A stretch of DNA of 64,000 bases from Nocardia suismassiliense (GCF_900269665.1 NZ_LT985361.1:1537879-1601878); one strand, 5' to 3'; shown: positions 34,598-43,567, counted from the first letter of the stretch. Numbers and translations are program-made. Notes: generated by a model from the sequence alone, not told the origin.

Positions 34598-34626
34598 ACA
34601 TACAGAACTGTATGTAAGTGTAGAAT
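34598..34626 (+). promoter_or_regulatory. TetR operator ACATACA-N4-TGTATGT and -10 box
   Basis: ACATACAGAACTGTATGT (34598-34615) is a perfect dyad (arms ACATACAG/CTGTATGT). TAGAAT (34621-34626) is a -10 hexamer 6 nt before the TetR ATG at 34633. The dyad sits just upstream of the -10, the position expected for autorepression. The same operator recurs at 38528-38545. Confidence 0.78.
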
Positions 34627-34632
34627 CGCCGG

Positions 34633-35277
34633 ATGGCCAGGATCGAAGTCGCGAAACCGCAGCGCCGCACGCAGGAACAGCGCAGCACCGAGATGCGGAC
34701 CCGGCTGCTCGACGCGACCATCGACTGCTTGGTCGAGTACGGCTACGCGGGCACGACCACGCCGCGGGTCGCCGAACGCGCCGGGGTCACCCGCGGCGCG
34801 CAGGTGCACCACTTCGGCTCCAAGACCGATCTGGTGGTCGCCGCGATCAGCCACCTGGCGCAACTGCGCGCCGAGACCGCGATGCGGGAGATGGCCAAGG
34901 TCGAGCGCGGCGACGATCCGGTCGCCGCGGCGCTGGAGTTCCTGTGGGAGCTGCACCAGGGCCCGCTGTTCATCGCGACCGTCGAACTGTGGGTGGCCGG
35001 CCGCACCGATCCGGTGCTGGCCGCCGCGATGGAGAAGGTCGAACCGTTCGTCAACAACGCGGTGCTGATGGCCGTCGCCCGGTTCGTGCCGGACGAGATC
35101 CGCCGCAAAGAGGCCCGCGATTTCATCTACACCGCGATGGACGCCCTGCGCGGCATCCTGATCTCCAACTTCGTCGACCCGGACAACGAACGCGCGCAAC
35201 GTCGTTGGCGCCGCGCCACCGCGCACCTGCGCAATATCGCCGAAGCCGCGCTCGCCGACGTCCGCGCGGCCGACTGA
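34633..35277 (+). CDS. TetR-family regulator, probable controller of the acyl-CoA catabolic operon
   Basis: The 214-residue TetR regulator has a helix-turn-helix at about residues 35-70 (TTTPRVAERAGVTRGAQVHHFGSKTDLVVAAI) and a TetR_C-like ligand domain (FLWELHQGPLFIATVELWVAGRTDPVL). Its transcript appears leaderless (TAGAAT 6 nt before ATG). Its promoter holds ACATACA-N4-TGTATGT, and an operator with identical arms lies at the promoter of the thiolase operon 3.3 kb downstream. It is inferred to repress both, possibly released by an acyl-CoA or other pathway ligand. Confidence 0.88.
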   Translation: MARIEVAKPQRRTQEQRSTEMRTRLLDATIDCLVEYGYAGTTTPRVAERAGVTRGAQVHHFGSKTDLVVAAISHLAQLRAETAMREMAKVERGDDPVAAALEFLWELHQGPLFIATVELWVAGRTDPVLAAAMEKVEPFVNNAVLMAVARFVPDEIRRKEARDFIYTAMDALRGILISNFVDPDNERAQRRWRRATAHLRNIAEAALADVRAAD

Positions 35278-35279
35278 CG

Positions 35280-36455
35280 CTATCCGCCGCACAACCCCCG
35301 GGCGAGCACCGACTGCGCTTTCGTGGAAAGCTCGGCCACCTGCTCGAGATCGTCCATCCGTATGCCGGGACCGGTAGTGATCGATACCTCGATGCGCGAA
35401 CTGCCATCGGCCGTGCTGTACGCGTCCGAGTAGTAGCCGGGAACGCCGCCGTTGTGGCCGAGGCCGATACAGTCCGGGCCCAGCTCCAGTTCCATCAACC
35501 CGAGGCCGTAAGCCGCGCCCGGCGCGATCGCATGGGTCGCCCGCATCTCCGCGAGCAGCGGTGGCGCGAGCAGGCGGCCGCCGAGCAGCGCGGTCAGGAA
35601 GGTGTCGAGATCTCGGGTGGAGGAGATGATTTCACCGGCGGCCCCGGCCCAGGTCGGATTCTGGCTGGTCATATCGGCGGTGATCTCTGTGTCGCCGTCG
35701 CCGAAGGAGAGATAACCGTGTGCGTGCGGTCCGATGATCTCCGGCCAGCTGCCCGGCACCAATGTCTCCCAAAGCCCCAGTGGCGCCACGATTCGGCCGT
35801 AGATCTGCACGCTGTACGGCAGGCCGGTGAGCTTCTCGATCAGCAGTCCGGCCAGCTGATAGTTCGTATTGGAGTAGGACCAGTCGGCGCCCGGCTCGAA
35901 CCGTGCCGGTTTGCTCAGTGCCATCCGGATCAGTTCGTCGGGCCGATAATCCCGGCGGACGGCATCCACGGCCGCCTTGCCCGATGTCGGCAGGATGCCC
36001 TCTTCGAAGGTGCCGTCGGGCTGCAGCTCGCCGGTGTAGTTGAACAGGCCGCTGGTGTGTTGCAACAACATTCGCACGGTGATGCGCGGGTCGAGGCCGA
36101 ACTGCGGCAGGTGTCGCTGCACCGGATCGTCCAGCCCCAGTCTGCCCTCGCCCGCCAACTGCAGCAGCACCGTGGCCACGAACATCTTGGTGATACTGCC
36201 GATCCGGAACCGGCCGTCCATCGGTACCGGCTCCGGGCGGTCCACCTGCGCTACGCCGGCGGCACCGGTCCACTCGCCGTGCCGATCGTGCACCCGCACT
36301 TGGATACCGGCCGCACCGGCGGCGATCAGCTCGTCCATCGCTTGTTGCAGCGGTGCCCGATCGGTAACCGCCGGAGTGGCCACCGCGCCGGTCGCCGCCG
36401 AGCCGACCAGCACGATCGCGGATCCCAGTGCAATCACGAACCGCCGCAACAACAT
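35280..36455 (-). CDS. Secreted serine hydrolase, beta-lactamase/class C family
   Basis: The 391-residue protein has a signal peptide (LLRRFVIALGSAIVLVGSAATGAVA). The class C/D-Ala-D-Ala-type motifs are SITK (SxxK nucleophile), YSNTNY (YxN) and a C-terminal HNGGVPGY (in place of KTG). This architecture belongs to esterases, carboxypeptidases and beta-lactamase-like proteins of family S12. It is not evidence of resistance. It ends 2 bp from the TetR stop (convergent). Confidence 0.9.
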   Translation of the reverse strand: MLLRRFVIALGSAIVLVGSAATGAVATPAVTDRAPLQQAMDELIAAGAAGIQVRVHDRHGEWTGAAGVAQVDRPEPVPMDGRFRIGSITKMFVATVLLQLAGEGRLGLDDPVQRHLPQFGLDPRITVRMLLQHTSGLFNYTGELQPDGTFEEGILPTSGKAAVDAVRRDYRPDELIRMALSKPARFEPGADWSYSNTNYQLAGLLIEKLTGLPYSVQIYGRIVAPLGLWETLVPGSWPEIIGPHAHGYLSFGDGDTEITADMTSQNPTWAGAAGEIISSTRDLDTFLTALLGGRLLAPPLLAEMRATHAIAPGAAYGLGLMELELGPDCIGLGHNGGVPGYYSDAYSTADGSSRIEVSITTGPGIRMDDLEQVAELSTKAQSVLARGLCGG

Positions 36456-36551
36456 CCGACCCCCTGGGTGGGCAATGTGCCATCGACTCTAGCCGAAATC
36501 GCAGCGGCAGAACGGCTTGCGACGCCATCGGGACGGTATTGCGCCGACGAA

Positions 36552-36584
36552 GGGGCATGGCTGCGACATGCGCGGCCATGCCCC
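36552..36584 (-). terminator. Stem-loop downstream of the permease gene
   Basis: GGGGCATGGC (36552-36561) and GCCATGCCCC (36575-36584) form a 10-bp perfect stem. It lies 11 bp past the permease stop on the minus strand and before the serine hydrolase gene. No long T-run follows. Confidence 0.65.
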
Positions 36585-36594
36585 TGCTCGGCGG

Positions 36595-38247
36595 TCAGTG
36601 CTGGTGGGGGAGCAGGTGGTGACCTTGTTTGTCGGTCGACAGCGCCAGCGAGCTGATGTACTGAATTTCACCCTCGGGGCCGGGAAGCGCCGAGGCGATC
36701 ATGTCCGGGCGTTCGAATTCCAGGCCGGTGACGTGGCAGGTGAGGGTTTCACCGGAGGGGTTGCCGTGCTCGTCGTACATCGGCAGGTCGATGCCGTCGT
36801 CGCTGCGGCGCAGGTAGTACTTGCCCTTGGTGGCGATCGCGGTGAGCGGGGTGGCGACGAACGCGACCACCAGCGCGACGATCGGTGAGTACGGCTTGAG
36901 CAGGTCACCGAAGAGGCCGAAGAACGTCATGATCGACAGCACCGCCGAGAGCCCGAAGCCGACCAGGCCGACCGGGTTGAAGTCGTAGAGCATGCCGCGG
37001 CGGAACTCCGGCTGCTTCGGCGAGATCTTCAGCAGGTACTTGTTGACCGCGATATCCGTTGCCACGGTGACGATCCAGGCGATGCCGCAGTTGGCGTAGA
37101 AGCCCAGGATGTTGTTGAGGAAGTCGAACATGTTGGCTTCCATCAGGATCAGCGCGATCACCAGGTTCACCGCGAGGAAGATGAGCCGGCCGGGGTAGGA
37201 CTTGGTGACCCGGGTGTAGGAGTTGGTCCAGGCCAGCGACCCCGAGTACGCATTGGTGACATTGATCTTGATCTGGCTGATCACCACGAGCACCACGGCC
37301 AGCGTCATGGCCAGCCAACCCGGCACCATGTCCCGGTAGATCTCCAGGAACTGGTGCACCGGTTGGTTCGCGATGCCCTGCGCGGCAGGCAGATTCGCGA
37401 TCAGGTACACCGCGAGGAACAGCCCGACCACCTGCTTGAGCGCACCGAAGACCACCCAGCCCGGCCCGGCGAGCAGCATCCAGCCCCACCACTTGCGGGC
37501 GTTCTCCGGCGTGCGCGGCGGCATGAAGCGCAGGTAGTCGATCTGCTCGGCGATCTGCGCGATCAGCGACAGGCATACGCCCGCGGCCAGCAGCGTGCCG
37601 GAAATGCTTACCCCGGAACCGTTCTCGCCGCCGTAGGCGAAGAACGACGACACCGAGTCGGGGTGGCGCACCAGCAGGAACCCGAACGGCAGCACCATCA
37701 GCAGCAGCCACAGCGGGGTCGTCCAGACCTGCAGGGTGGCCAGGGTATTCATGCCGTAGATGACCAGCGGGAAGATCAGCACCGTCGACACGAGATAGCC
37801 GAGCCATAGTGGCACGCCGAGGCCGAGTTCCAGCCCCTGGGCCATGATCGACCCCTCCAGCGCGAAGAAGATAAAGGTGAACGAGGCGAACACGACATTG
37901 GTGAGCACCGAGCCGTAATAACCGAATCCGCTACCGCGCGTGATCAAGTCGAGATCGAGGTTGTAGCGCGCCGCGTAATAGGCGAGCGGAAATCCGGTCA
38001 GCATCACCACGATCGCGAAGAAACCGATTCCGAGCAACGCGTTTCCGGTGCCGTGCGCGATACCGATATTCGCGCCGATGGCGAAGTCGGCCAGGTAGGC
38101 GATGCCACCGAGGGCGGAGATGCCGACGACGGCCGGGCTCCATTTCCGATAACTCCGTGGCGCGAATCGCAGGGTGTAGTCCTCGAGTGTTTCCTTCGCC
38201 GCGGCGATCCCGTCCGCATTCGACGATCGGGTATCGAGCTCGACCAC
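36595..38247 (-). CDS. Purine-cytosine permease family transporter (NCS1)
   Basis: The 550-residue membrane protein has about 12 helices; the first begins near residue 40 (WSPAVVGISALGGIAYLADFAIG). Family stretches include NALLGIGFFAIVVMLTGFPLAYYAARY and INVTNAYSGSLAWTNSYTRVTKSYPGR. NCS1 transporters import nucleobases, allantoin or related nitrogen compounds. The hydrophilic C-tail (about residues 480-550) is longer than usual. GTG 38247 opens the conserved N-terminal segment. A 22-bp-spaced GTYACGTCA direct repeat lies 90-120 bp upstream. Confidence 0.88.
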   Translation of the reverse strand: MVELDTRSSNADGIAAAKETLEDYTLRFAPRSYRKWSPAVVGISALGGIAYLADFAIGANIGIAHGTGNALLGIGFFAIVVMLTGFPLAYYAARYNLDLDLITRGSGFGYYGSVLTNVVFASFTFIFFALEGSIMAQGLELGLGVPLWLGYLVSTVLIFPLVIYGMNTLATLQVWTTPLWLLLMVLPFGFLLVRHPDSVSSFFAYGGENGSGVSISGTLLAAGVCLSLIAQIAEQIDYLRFMPPRTPENARKWWGWMLLAGPGWVVFGALKQVVGLFLAVYLIANLPAAQGIANQPVHQFLEIYRDMVPGWLAMTLAVVLVVISQIKINVTNAYSGSLAWTNSYTRVTKSYPGRLIFLAVNLVIALILMEANMFDFLNNILGFYANCGIAWIVTVATDIAVNKYLLKISPKQPEFRRGMLYDFNPVGLVGFGLSAVLSIMTFFGLFGDLLKPYSPIVALVVAFVATPLTAIATKGKYYLRRSDDGIDLPMYDEHGNPSGETLTCHVTGLEFERPDMIASALPGPEGEIQYISSLALSTDKQGHHLLPHQH

Positions 38248-38336
38248 GTTTACTCCTCATCCCCGCATCAACAACAGCAACCGTTCGACGGTCGTACACG
38301 GTTGTGGACGGGGAATTTCCGAACGATTACGCGGCT

Positions 38337-38367
38337 GTTACGTCATCGAGGGCAGTGAGTCACGTCA
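38337..38367. promoter_or_regulatory. 22-bp-spaced direct repeat upstream of the permease
   Basis: GTTACGTCA (38337-38345) and GTCACGTCA (38359-38367) repeat at exactly 22 bp. The GTNAC halves and the spacing recall GlnR boxes of actinobacteria, but the second half-sites (GAGGG, GCAAT) match poorly. Confidence 0.3.
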
Positions 38368-38508
38368 CAGCAATGCGGTGAACGTCGCGCGCGGGTCGCT
38401 GGAAAGGTGTGCGTACCAGCCTGAACTGGCAAGACTTACCCGTTCGGCGGTATGTCGGCGACCAGGTGCTATCACCTGGCTATTCGATATGCGCAACTTC
38501 CGGTTACG

Positions 38509-38545
38509 TTGACAGCCTTGCGTACTTACATACATCTCTGTATGT
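38509..38545 (+). promoter_or_regulatory. Promoter and TetR operator of the acyl-CoA catabolic operon
   Basis: TTGACA (38509-38514) is a perfect -35 box. The dyad ACATACATCTCTGTATGT (38528-38545) covers the expected -10 position, where TACATC lies at a 16-bp spacing. The arms ACATACA/TGTATGT and the 4-bp spacer are identical in form to the operator in front of the TetR gene at 34633. Confidence 0.75.
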
Positions 38546-38637
38546 TTGTTTCAGCTGGATCCGGACGGATCGGTCACCGCTGCCCGCCGGCGGTTCCCGG
38601 CGGAATACGCCGGGCAGGCACCAACGTGAGGAGTTCG

Positions 38638-39843
38638 ATGGCGAACAGGGTTTACGTCGTCGGCGTCGGCATGACGAAGTTCGAGAAGCCGGGCCGCCGC
38701 AAGAACGAAGACGGCACCGATTGGGACTACCCGGACATGGCGCGGGAGTCGGGCACCAAGGCGCTCGCCGACGCGGGCATCGCCTACGACCTGGTCGAAC
38801 AGGCCTACGTCGGTTACGTCTACGGCGAATCCACCTCCGGCCAGCGCGCGGTCTACGAGCTGGGCATGACCGGCATCCCGGTGGTCAACGTCAACAACAA
38901 CTGTTCCACCGGCTCGACCGCGCTCTACCTTGCGGCACAGTCGATTCGGGGCGGGCTCGCCGACTGCACGCTGGCGCTCGGCTTCGAAAAGATGCAGCCC
39001 GGCTCGCTCGGCTCCACCTGGGACGACCGCGAGCAGCCGATGGCCAGGCACATCATGGCGCTCGCCGAGATCTCCGAGGTGCTCTTCCCGGTGGCGCCGG
39101 GGATGTTCGGCGCGGCCGGTCGCGAGCACATGAAGCGATACGGCACCACCGCCGAGCACTTCGCCAAGATCGGCTACAAGAACCACAAGCACTCGGTGAA
39201 CAACCCGTATTCGCAGTTCCAGGACGAGTACTCGATGGAGGACATCCTCGGCTCGCGAATGATCTACGACCCGCTCACCAAGCTGCAGTGCTCGCCCACC
39301 TCCGACGGCTCCGGCGCGGTGATCCTCGCCAGCGAAGCCTTCGTGGACAAGCACAACCTGGCCGCCCAGGCGGTGGAAATCGTCGGGCAGGCGATGACCA
39401 CCGACTTCAAGTCGACCTTCGACGAGACCGCCAAGAACCTGGTCGGCTACGACATGACCGTGCATGCCGCGCAGAAGGTCTACCAGCAGTCCGGCCTCGG
39501 CCCGGAGGACTTCCAGGCCATCGAGCTGCACGACTGCTTCTCGGCGAACGAGCTGCTGACCTACGAGGCGCTCGGCCTGTGCGGCGAGGGCGAAGCCGGA
39601 AAGCTGGTCGACGACAACCTGACCACCTACGGCGGCAAGTGGGTGGTGAACCCCTCCGGCGGCCTCATCTCCAAGGGGCATCCGCTGGGCGCGACGGGTC
39701 TGGCGCAGTGCTCCGAGCTCACCTGGCAGCTGCGCGGCACCGCCGACAAGCGTCAGGTCGACAACGTCACCGCCTGCCTGCAGCACAACATCGGCCTCGG
39801 CGGCGCGGCGGTCGTGACCGCCTACCAGCGCGCCGACCGCTGA
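38638..39843 (+). CDS. Thiolase-family lipid-transfer protein (SCP-x/Ltp type)
   Basis: The 401-residue thiolase-fold protein of the lipid-transfer subgroup starts [18 protein letters not shown]. It has the active-site Cys in [19 protein letters not shown], and the C-terminal [22 protein letters not shown] (catalytic His) and [17 protein letters not shown]. Such proteins cleave beta-ketoacyl-CoA or act as retro-aldolases in sterol side-chain degradation. ATG 38638 has GAGGAG 5 nt upstream. It is the first gene of a five-gene catabolic operon controlled by the ACATACA dyad. Confidence 0.92.
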   Translation: MANRVYVVGVGMTKFEKPGRRKNEDGTDWDYPDMARESGTKALADAGIAYDLVEQAYVGYVYGESTSGQRAVYELGMTGIPVVNVNNNCSTGSTALYLAAQSIRGGLADCTLALGFEKMQPGSLGSTWDDREQPMARHIMALAEISEVLFPVAPGMFGAAGREHMKRYGTTAEHFAKIGYKNHKHSVNNPYSQFQDEYSMEDILGSRMIYDPLTKLQCSPTSDGSGAVILASEAFVDKHNLAAQAVEIVGQAMTTDFKSTFDETAKNLVGYDMTVHAAQKVYQQSGLGPEDFQAIELHDCFSANELLTYEALGLCGEGEAGKLVDDNLTTYGGKWVVNPSGGLISKGHPLGATGLAQCSELTWQLRGTADKRQVDNVTACLQHNIGLGGAAVVTAYQRADR

Positions 39844-39898
39844 GCACCGCGTCCACCGCACCGAACTCGCACAACGACACTCGACGAGGAGTCATCTC

Positions 39899-40336
39899 AT
39901 GGGACACATCGAAGCCACCAAGGACGTCAACGCCACCCCCGAGGCGCTGTGGACGGTCGTCTCCGACCCGAACACCTGGGACAAGTGGTTCACCATCCAC
40001 GAGCGTTTCATGGAGGAGCCGCCCGCCGTGCTGACCGAGGGCTCGAAGCTGGTCGCCAAGATCGTCATGCTCGGCATGGCGAACAAGCTGGAGTGGACCG
40101 TCGTGTCCGTGCAGCAGCCGACCAAGCTGACCCTCGGCGGCACCGGAATGGCCGGGGTGAAGACCGAATTCACCTTCGACATCCAGCCCAAGGGCGACGG
40201 CGGCAGCACCATCCTGGTCTCCGGCGACTTCGAGGGCGCGCTGATCAAGGGCGCGCTCGGCAAAGCGGTGGAGAAGGACGGGCTCAAGCAGCTGGACAAG
40301 TCGCTCGAGCAGCTCGACGCGCTGGCCTCGGCATGA
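39899..40336 (+). CDS. SRPBCC-family protein
   Basis: The 145-residue START-like protein (MGHIEATKDVNATPEALWTVVSDPNTWDKWFTIHE) has the Trp/Pro-rich SRPBCC N-terminus and a ligand-binding cavity fold. It could bind a hydrophobic intermediate or act as a cyclase or chaperone; the reaction is not known. It lies 55 bp after the thiolase and its stop overlaps the MaoC start by 4 bp (ATGA). Confidence 0.85.
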   Translation: MGHIEATKDVNATPEALWTVVSDPNTWDKWFTIHERFMEEPPAVLTEGSKLVAKIVMLGMANKLEWTVVSVQQPTKLTLGGTGMAGVKTEFTFDIQPKGDGGSTILVSGDFEGALIKGALGKAVEKDGLKQLDKSLEQLDALASA

Positions 40337-41211
40337 CGTCGGAGACCACCGCGGCGCGGTTGGTCGAGTTCGACGACGCCGGTCTCGAAACCTGGTGTGA
40401 CGACGAGACGTTCGAGGTGACCGGTGCGCGGATCGGCGAATATGCCGCCGCCACCAACGATCCGATCGAGGCCCACCTCGCGGGCAAGGTCGCGTCGCCG
40501 GTCTTCGCGATCGTGCCCGTCTTCGAGGCGATGATGATGCCAGTGATCGAGGTCGCGCCGATGGACATCTTCGGCCGGGTCGTGCACGGCGAGCAGGACT
40601 TCCACTTCCACCGGGCCATCCAGCCGGGCGACAAACTGGTCTCGCGCGCCAAAGCGACCGGCTACACCAGCCGGTCCAACGGCACGGCCATCACCATCCT
40701 CATCGAATGCCGCACCGAAGACGGGGAACTGGTCAACGAGCAGTATCTGACCGCCTTCTTCCGCAATATCGACGCGGGCAAGACGGTCGGCGCGGCGGCC
40801 CCGGCGCACAAGTTCGATGAGAACCTGCGCGCGCAACCGCCGGTGGCCGTCGTCCCGCAGCACGTCGACGACGACCAAACCTTCCGCTACTCACCGGCTT
40901 CCGGCGATCCGGTGCCGCTGCACCTGGACGATCAGGTCGCCAAGGATGCCGGGCTGCCCGGCATCATCGCGCACGGGCTGTGCACCATGGCGTTCGCGTC
41001 CTGGGCGGTGCTCACCGAGGTCGGCGGGTCGGATGTCAACCGGCTGAAGCGATTCGCCGTGCGCTTCGCCAAGATGGTCTTCCCCGGTGACGATCTGGAG
41101 ACCCGCATCTGGAAGGTGGGTTCGGCGAACGGCGTCACGACCTACGCCTTCGAGACCGTGCGCGGCGAAGACGTGGTGCTCAGCGACGGACTCGCTGAGA
41201 TAGCCGACTGA
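40333..41211 (+). CDS. MaoC-family double-hotdog enoyl-CoA hydratase
   Basis: The 292-residue protein has two hotdog domains. The C-terminal one has the hydratase motif DPVPLHLDDQVAKDAGLPGIIAHGLCTMAF (Asp and His of the R-specific hydratase signature); the N-terminal one is degenerate. It should hydrate a 2-enoyl-CoA. ATG 40333 overlaps the SRPBCC stop. In the pathway it acts between the acyl-CoA dehydrogenase and the SDR. Confidence 0.9.
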   Translation: MTSETTAARLVEFDDAGLETWCDDETFEVTGARIGEYAAATNDPIEAHLAGKVASPVFAIVPVFEAMMMPVIEVAPMDIFGRVVHGEQDFHFHRAIQPGDKLVSRAKATGYTSRSNGTAITILIECRTEDGELVNEQYLTAFFRNIDAGKTVGAAAPAHKFDENLRAQPPVAVVPQHVDDDQTFRYSPASGDPVPLHLDDQVAKDAGLPGIIAHGLCTMAFASWAVLTEVGGSDVNRLKRFAVRFAKMVFPGDDLETRIWKVGSANGVTTYAFETVRGEDVVLSDGLAEIAD

Positions 41212-41271
41212 CGGCGAAAGCCGATATCCCGTCGCAACATTCAGCACAGACTTCAGGAAGAGGAGACATCG

Positions 41272-42150
41272 ATGGGTGCACTCGAAGGTCGGGTAGCCGT
41301 CATCACCGGTGCGGGTCGTGGCATCGGCCGCGAGCACGCCTTGCTGTTCGCCCGGGAGGGCGCGGCCGTGGTCGTGAACGACCTCGGCGGCAGCAACGAG
41401 GGTGAGGGCACCGACCTCACCCCCGCACAAGAAGTCGCCGACGAGATCATCGCCGCGGGCGGCAAGGCGATCGTCAACACCGCCAACATCGCCACCTGGG
41501 ACGGCGCGAAGAACGTTGTCGACCAGGCGATTGCCGAGCTCGGCGGCCTCGACATCGTGGTCAACAACGCGGGCATCCTGCGCGACGCGTTCATCGCGGG
41601 CATGGACGAGGCGCAGTGGGACGCGGTGATCGCGGTGCACCTCAAGGGGCACGCCGCCGTGCTGCACCACGCCGCCGCCTACTGGAAAGACCAGAGCAAG
41701 GCGGGCAATCAGCCGAACGCCGCGGTGATCAACACCGCGTCCGCCTCCGGAACCACGGTGCCAAACGCCGGCCAGGCCAACTACGGCGCGGCCAAGGCGG
41801 GGATTGCCGCGCTCACCCTGGTCGCGGCCGACGAACTGGCCCGCTACGGGGTGCGAGTCAACGCCATCGCGCCGATCGCGCGCACCCGTCTCACGCTGGC
41901 CACGCCCGGCATGGGCGCCATGATGGCGGCCGAGGCGGACGAGATCGAAGAGGGCGAGTTCGACGCGTTCAGTCCGGCCAATATCTCGCCGCTGGTGGCC
42001 TACCTGGCCTCGGACAAGTGCCCGATCACCGGCAAGGTGTTCGCGGTGCAGGGCGGGGCCATCTCCGAGCTGGCCGGCTGGCACGACGTGAAGACGATCG
42101 AGACCGACGGGCCGTGGCTGATCGACGATATCTCCGCACGGCTACCGTGA
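41272..42150 (+). CDS. SDR-family 3-hydroxyacyl-CoA dehydrogenase-like protein
   Basis: The 292-residue SDR has GAGRGIGREHALLFAREGAAVVVNDLGG, NNAGILRD, the catalytic Ser of NTASASGT and NYGAAKAG (YxxxK). The VVVNDLGG loop resembles the multifunctional-enzyme type 2 (HSD17B4) class, which oxidises 3-hydroxyacyl-CoA. The C-terminal part holds GKVFAVQGGAISELAGW. ATG 41272 follows AGGAAGAGGAG. It lies between the MaoC and acyl-CoA dehydrogenase genes, in line with a beta-oxidation-like pathway. Confidence 0.92.
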   Translation: MGALEGRVAVITGAGRGIGREHALLFAREGAAVVVNDLGGSNEGEGTDLTPAQEVADEIIAAGGKAIVNTANIATWDGAKNVVDQAIAELGGLDIVVNNAGILRDAFIAGMDEAQWDAVIAVHLKGHAAVLHHAAAYWKDQSKAGNQPNAAVINTASASGTTVPNAGQANYGAAKAGIAALTLVAADELARYGVRVNAIAPIARTRLTLATPGMGAMMAAEADEIEEGEFDAFSPANISPLVAYLASDKCPITGKVFAVQGGAISELAGWHDVKTIETDGPWLIDDISARLP

Positions 42151-42177
42151 CGTACGGGCGAGAGTAGGAGAACAACG

Positions 42178-43440
42178 ATGTTCGAATGGTCCGAGACCGA
42201 TGTCATGATCCGCGATGCCGTGCGGACGTTCATCGACAAGGAAATCCGGCCCAACCTGGACGCGCTCGACAGCGGCGAGCTGCCGCCGTATCCGATCATC
42301 CGGAAGCTGTTCAGCGAGTTCGGGATCGACGCCATGGGCGGCGAAGCGGTGCAGAAGTTACTCGCCAAGCAGCGCGCCAAAGAGGAGGCGATCGCCGCAG
42401 GCGAGCCGTTGCCGGAGAAGAAGCGCGAAAAGTCCTCCGGTGGTAGCCCGTTCGCGGGGCAGGAATCGCTGATGGCGGTGCTGGTCGGCGAACTGTCCGG
42501 TGTCTGCATGGGGTTGGTCACCGCGATGGGTGTCAGCCTCGGTCTCGGCGCCACCACCATCATGTCGCGCGGCACGCTGGCCCAGAAGGAGCGTTGGCTC
42601 GCCGACATCGTGACCATGAAAAAGGTTGCGGCGTGGGCGATCACCGAGCCCGACTCGGGTTCCGACGCGTTCGGTGGCATGAAGACCTATGTCCGGCGCG
42701 ACGGCGACGACTACCTGTTGAACGGGCAGAAGACCTTCATCACCAACGGTCCGTTCGCCGACGTGATGATCGTCTACGCCAAGCTCGACGAGGGCGACGG
42801 CGGCGACAAGCGCGAGCGCAAGGTGCTCACCTTCGTGCTCGACAAGGGCATGGAGGGGCTCACCCAGGGCAAGCCGTTCAAGAAGATGGGTCTGCACGCC
42901 TCGCCCACCGGCGAGCTGTTCTTCGACAATGTTCGCCTCGGCAAGGACCGGCTGCTCGGCGAGACCGAGGAACACAAGGGTGGCGACGGCCGGGAGAGCG
43001 CCCGGTCCAGCTTCACCGCCGAACGCGTCGGCGTGGCCTTCATGGCGTTGGGCATCATCAACGAATGTCACCGGCTCTGCCTGGATTACGCCAAGAATCG
43101 CAAGCTCTGGGGCCAGGAGATCGGTCGTTTCCAGCTCGTCCAGCTCAAGCTGGCCAAGATGGAGATCGCCCGGATCAACGTGCAGAACATGGTGTTCAAT
43201 ACGCTGGAGCGGGGTCGCGCCGGTAAACCGCCGACGCTCGCCGAGGCGTCGGCCATGAAGCTCTACGCGTCCGAGGCAGCCACCGAGGTCGCCATGGAAG
43301 CGGTGCAGCTGTTCGGCGGTAACGGGTACATGACCGAGTACCGCGTGGAACAGCTTGCGCGCGACGCCAAGTCGCTGATGATCTACGCGGGCAGCAACGA
43401 GATCCAGGTGACGCACATCGCCAAGGGTCTGCTGGCGTAA
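42178..43440 (+). CDS. Acyl-CoA dehydrogenase
   Basis: The 420-residue FAD enzyme has an N-terminal helical domain with an insertion rich in Lys/Glu (about residues 60-90, QRAKEEAIAAGEPLPEKKREK) and a middle beta domain (AWAITEPDSGSDAFGGMKT, LNGQKTFITNG). The C-terminal helical domain holds QLFGGNGYMTEYRVEQLARDAKSLMIYAGSNEIQ. It introduces the double bond in acyl-CoA; the natural chain is unknown. It is the last gene of the operon and is followed by a terminator. Confidence 0.94.
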   Translation: MFEWSETDVMIRDAVRTFIDKEIRPNLDALDSGELPPYPIIRKLFSEFGIDAMGGEAVQKLLAKQRAKEEAIAAGEPLPEKKREKSSGGSPFAGQESLMAVLVGELSGVCMGLVTAMGVSLGLGATTIMSRGTLAQKERWLADIVTMKKVAAWAITEPDSGSDAFGGMKTYVRRDGDDYLLNGQKTFITNGPFADVMIVYAKLDEGDGGDKRERKVLTFVLDKGMEGLTQGKPFKKMGLHASPTGELFFDNVRLGKDRLLGETEEHKGGDGRESARSSFTAERVGVAFMALGIINECHRLCLDYAKNRKLWGQEIGRFQLVQLKLAKMEIARINVQNMVFNTLERGRAGKPPTLAEASAMKLYASEAATEVAMEAVQLFGGNGYMTEYRVEQLARDAKSLMIYAGSNEIQVTHIAKGLLA

Positions 43441-43454
43441 CGGTTTTCACCGAG

Positions 43455-43495
43455 TCCCGGGTGCGCTACAACGGCGTGCGCGCCCGGGATTTCTT
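43455..43495 (+). terminator. Terminator of the acyl-CoA catabolic operon
   Basis: TCCCGGG (43455-43461) pairs with CCCGGGA (43483-43489), with GCGC pairing inside, followed by TTTCTT. It lies 15 bp after the acyl-CoA dehydrogenase stop. Confidence 0.85.
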
Positions 43496-43567
43496 GTCCT
43501 GCCTTCGAAACGCCGTTAGTCCTGCGCGCCTTGCGTTGGGTGCGTGCTCGTAAGGGGTGACCGGCCG

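Larger units (their letters stand above)
38248..38637. other. 390-bp divergent region between permease and acyl-CoA catabolic operon
   Basis: No gene is supported; a reading frame open upstream of the thiolase ATG has no family similarity. The region contains a direct repeat near the permease (38337-38367) and the promoter/operator of the catabolic operon (38509-38545). Confidence 0.6.

Noticed and set aside
35280..36455. Annotation as an antibiotic-resistance beta-lactamase
   Set aside because: The SxxK and YxN motifs are shared by many esterases and peptidases, and the third motif is HxG rather than KTG; resistance cannot be claimed.
38452..38637. 62-codon extension of the thiolase
   Set aside because: It reads through the TetR operator and promoter; the ATG at 38638 has a good GAGGAG and begins the conserved N-terminus.
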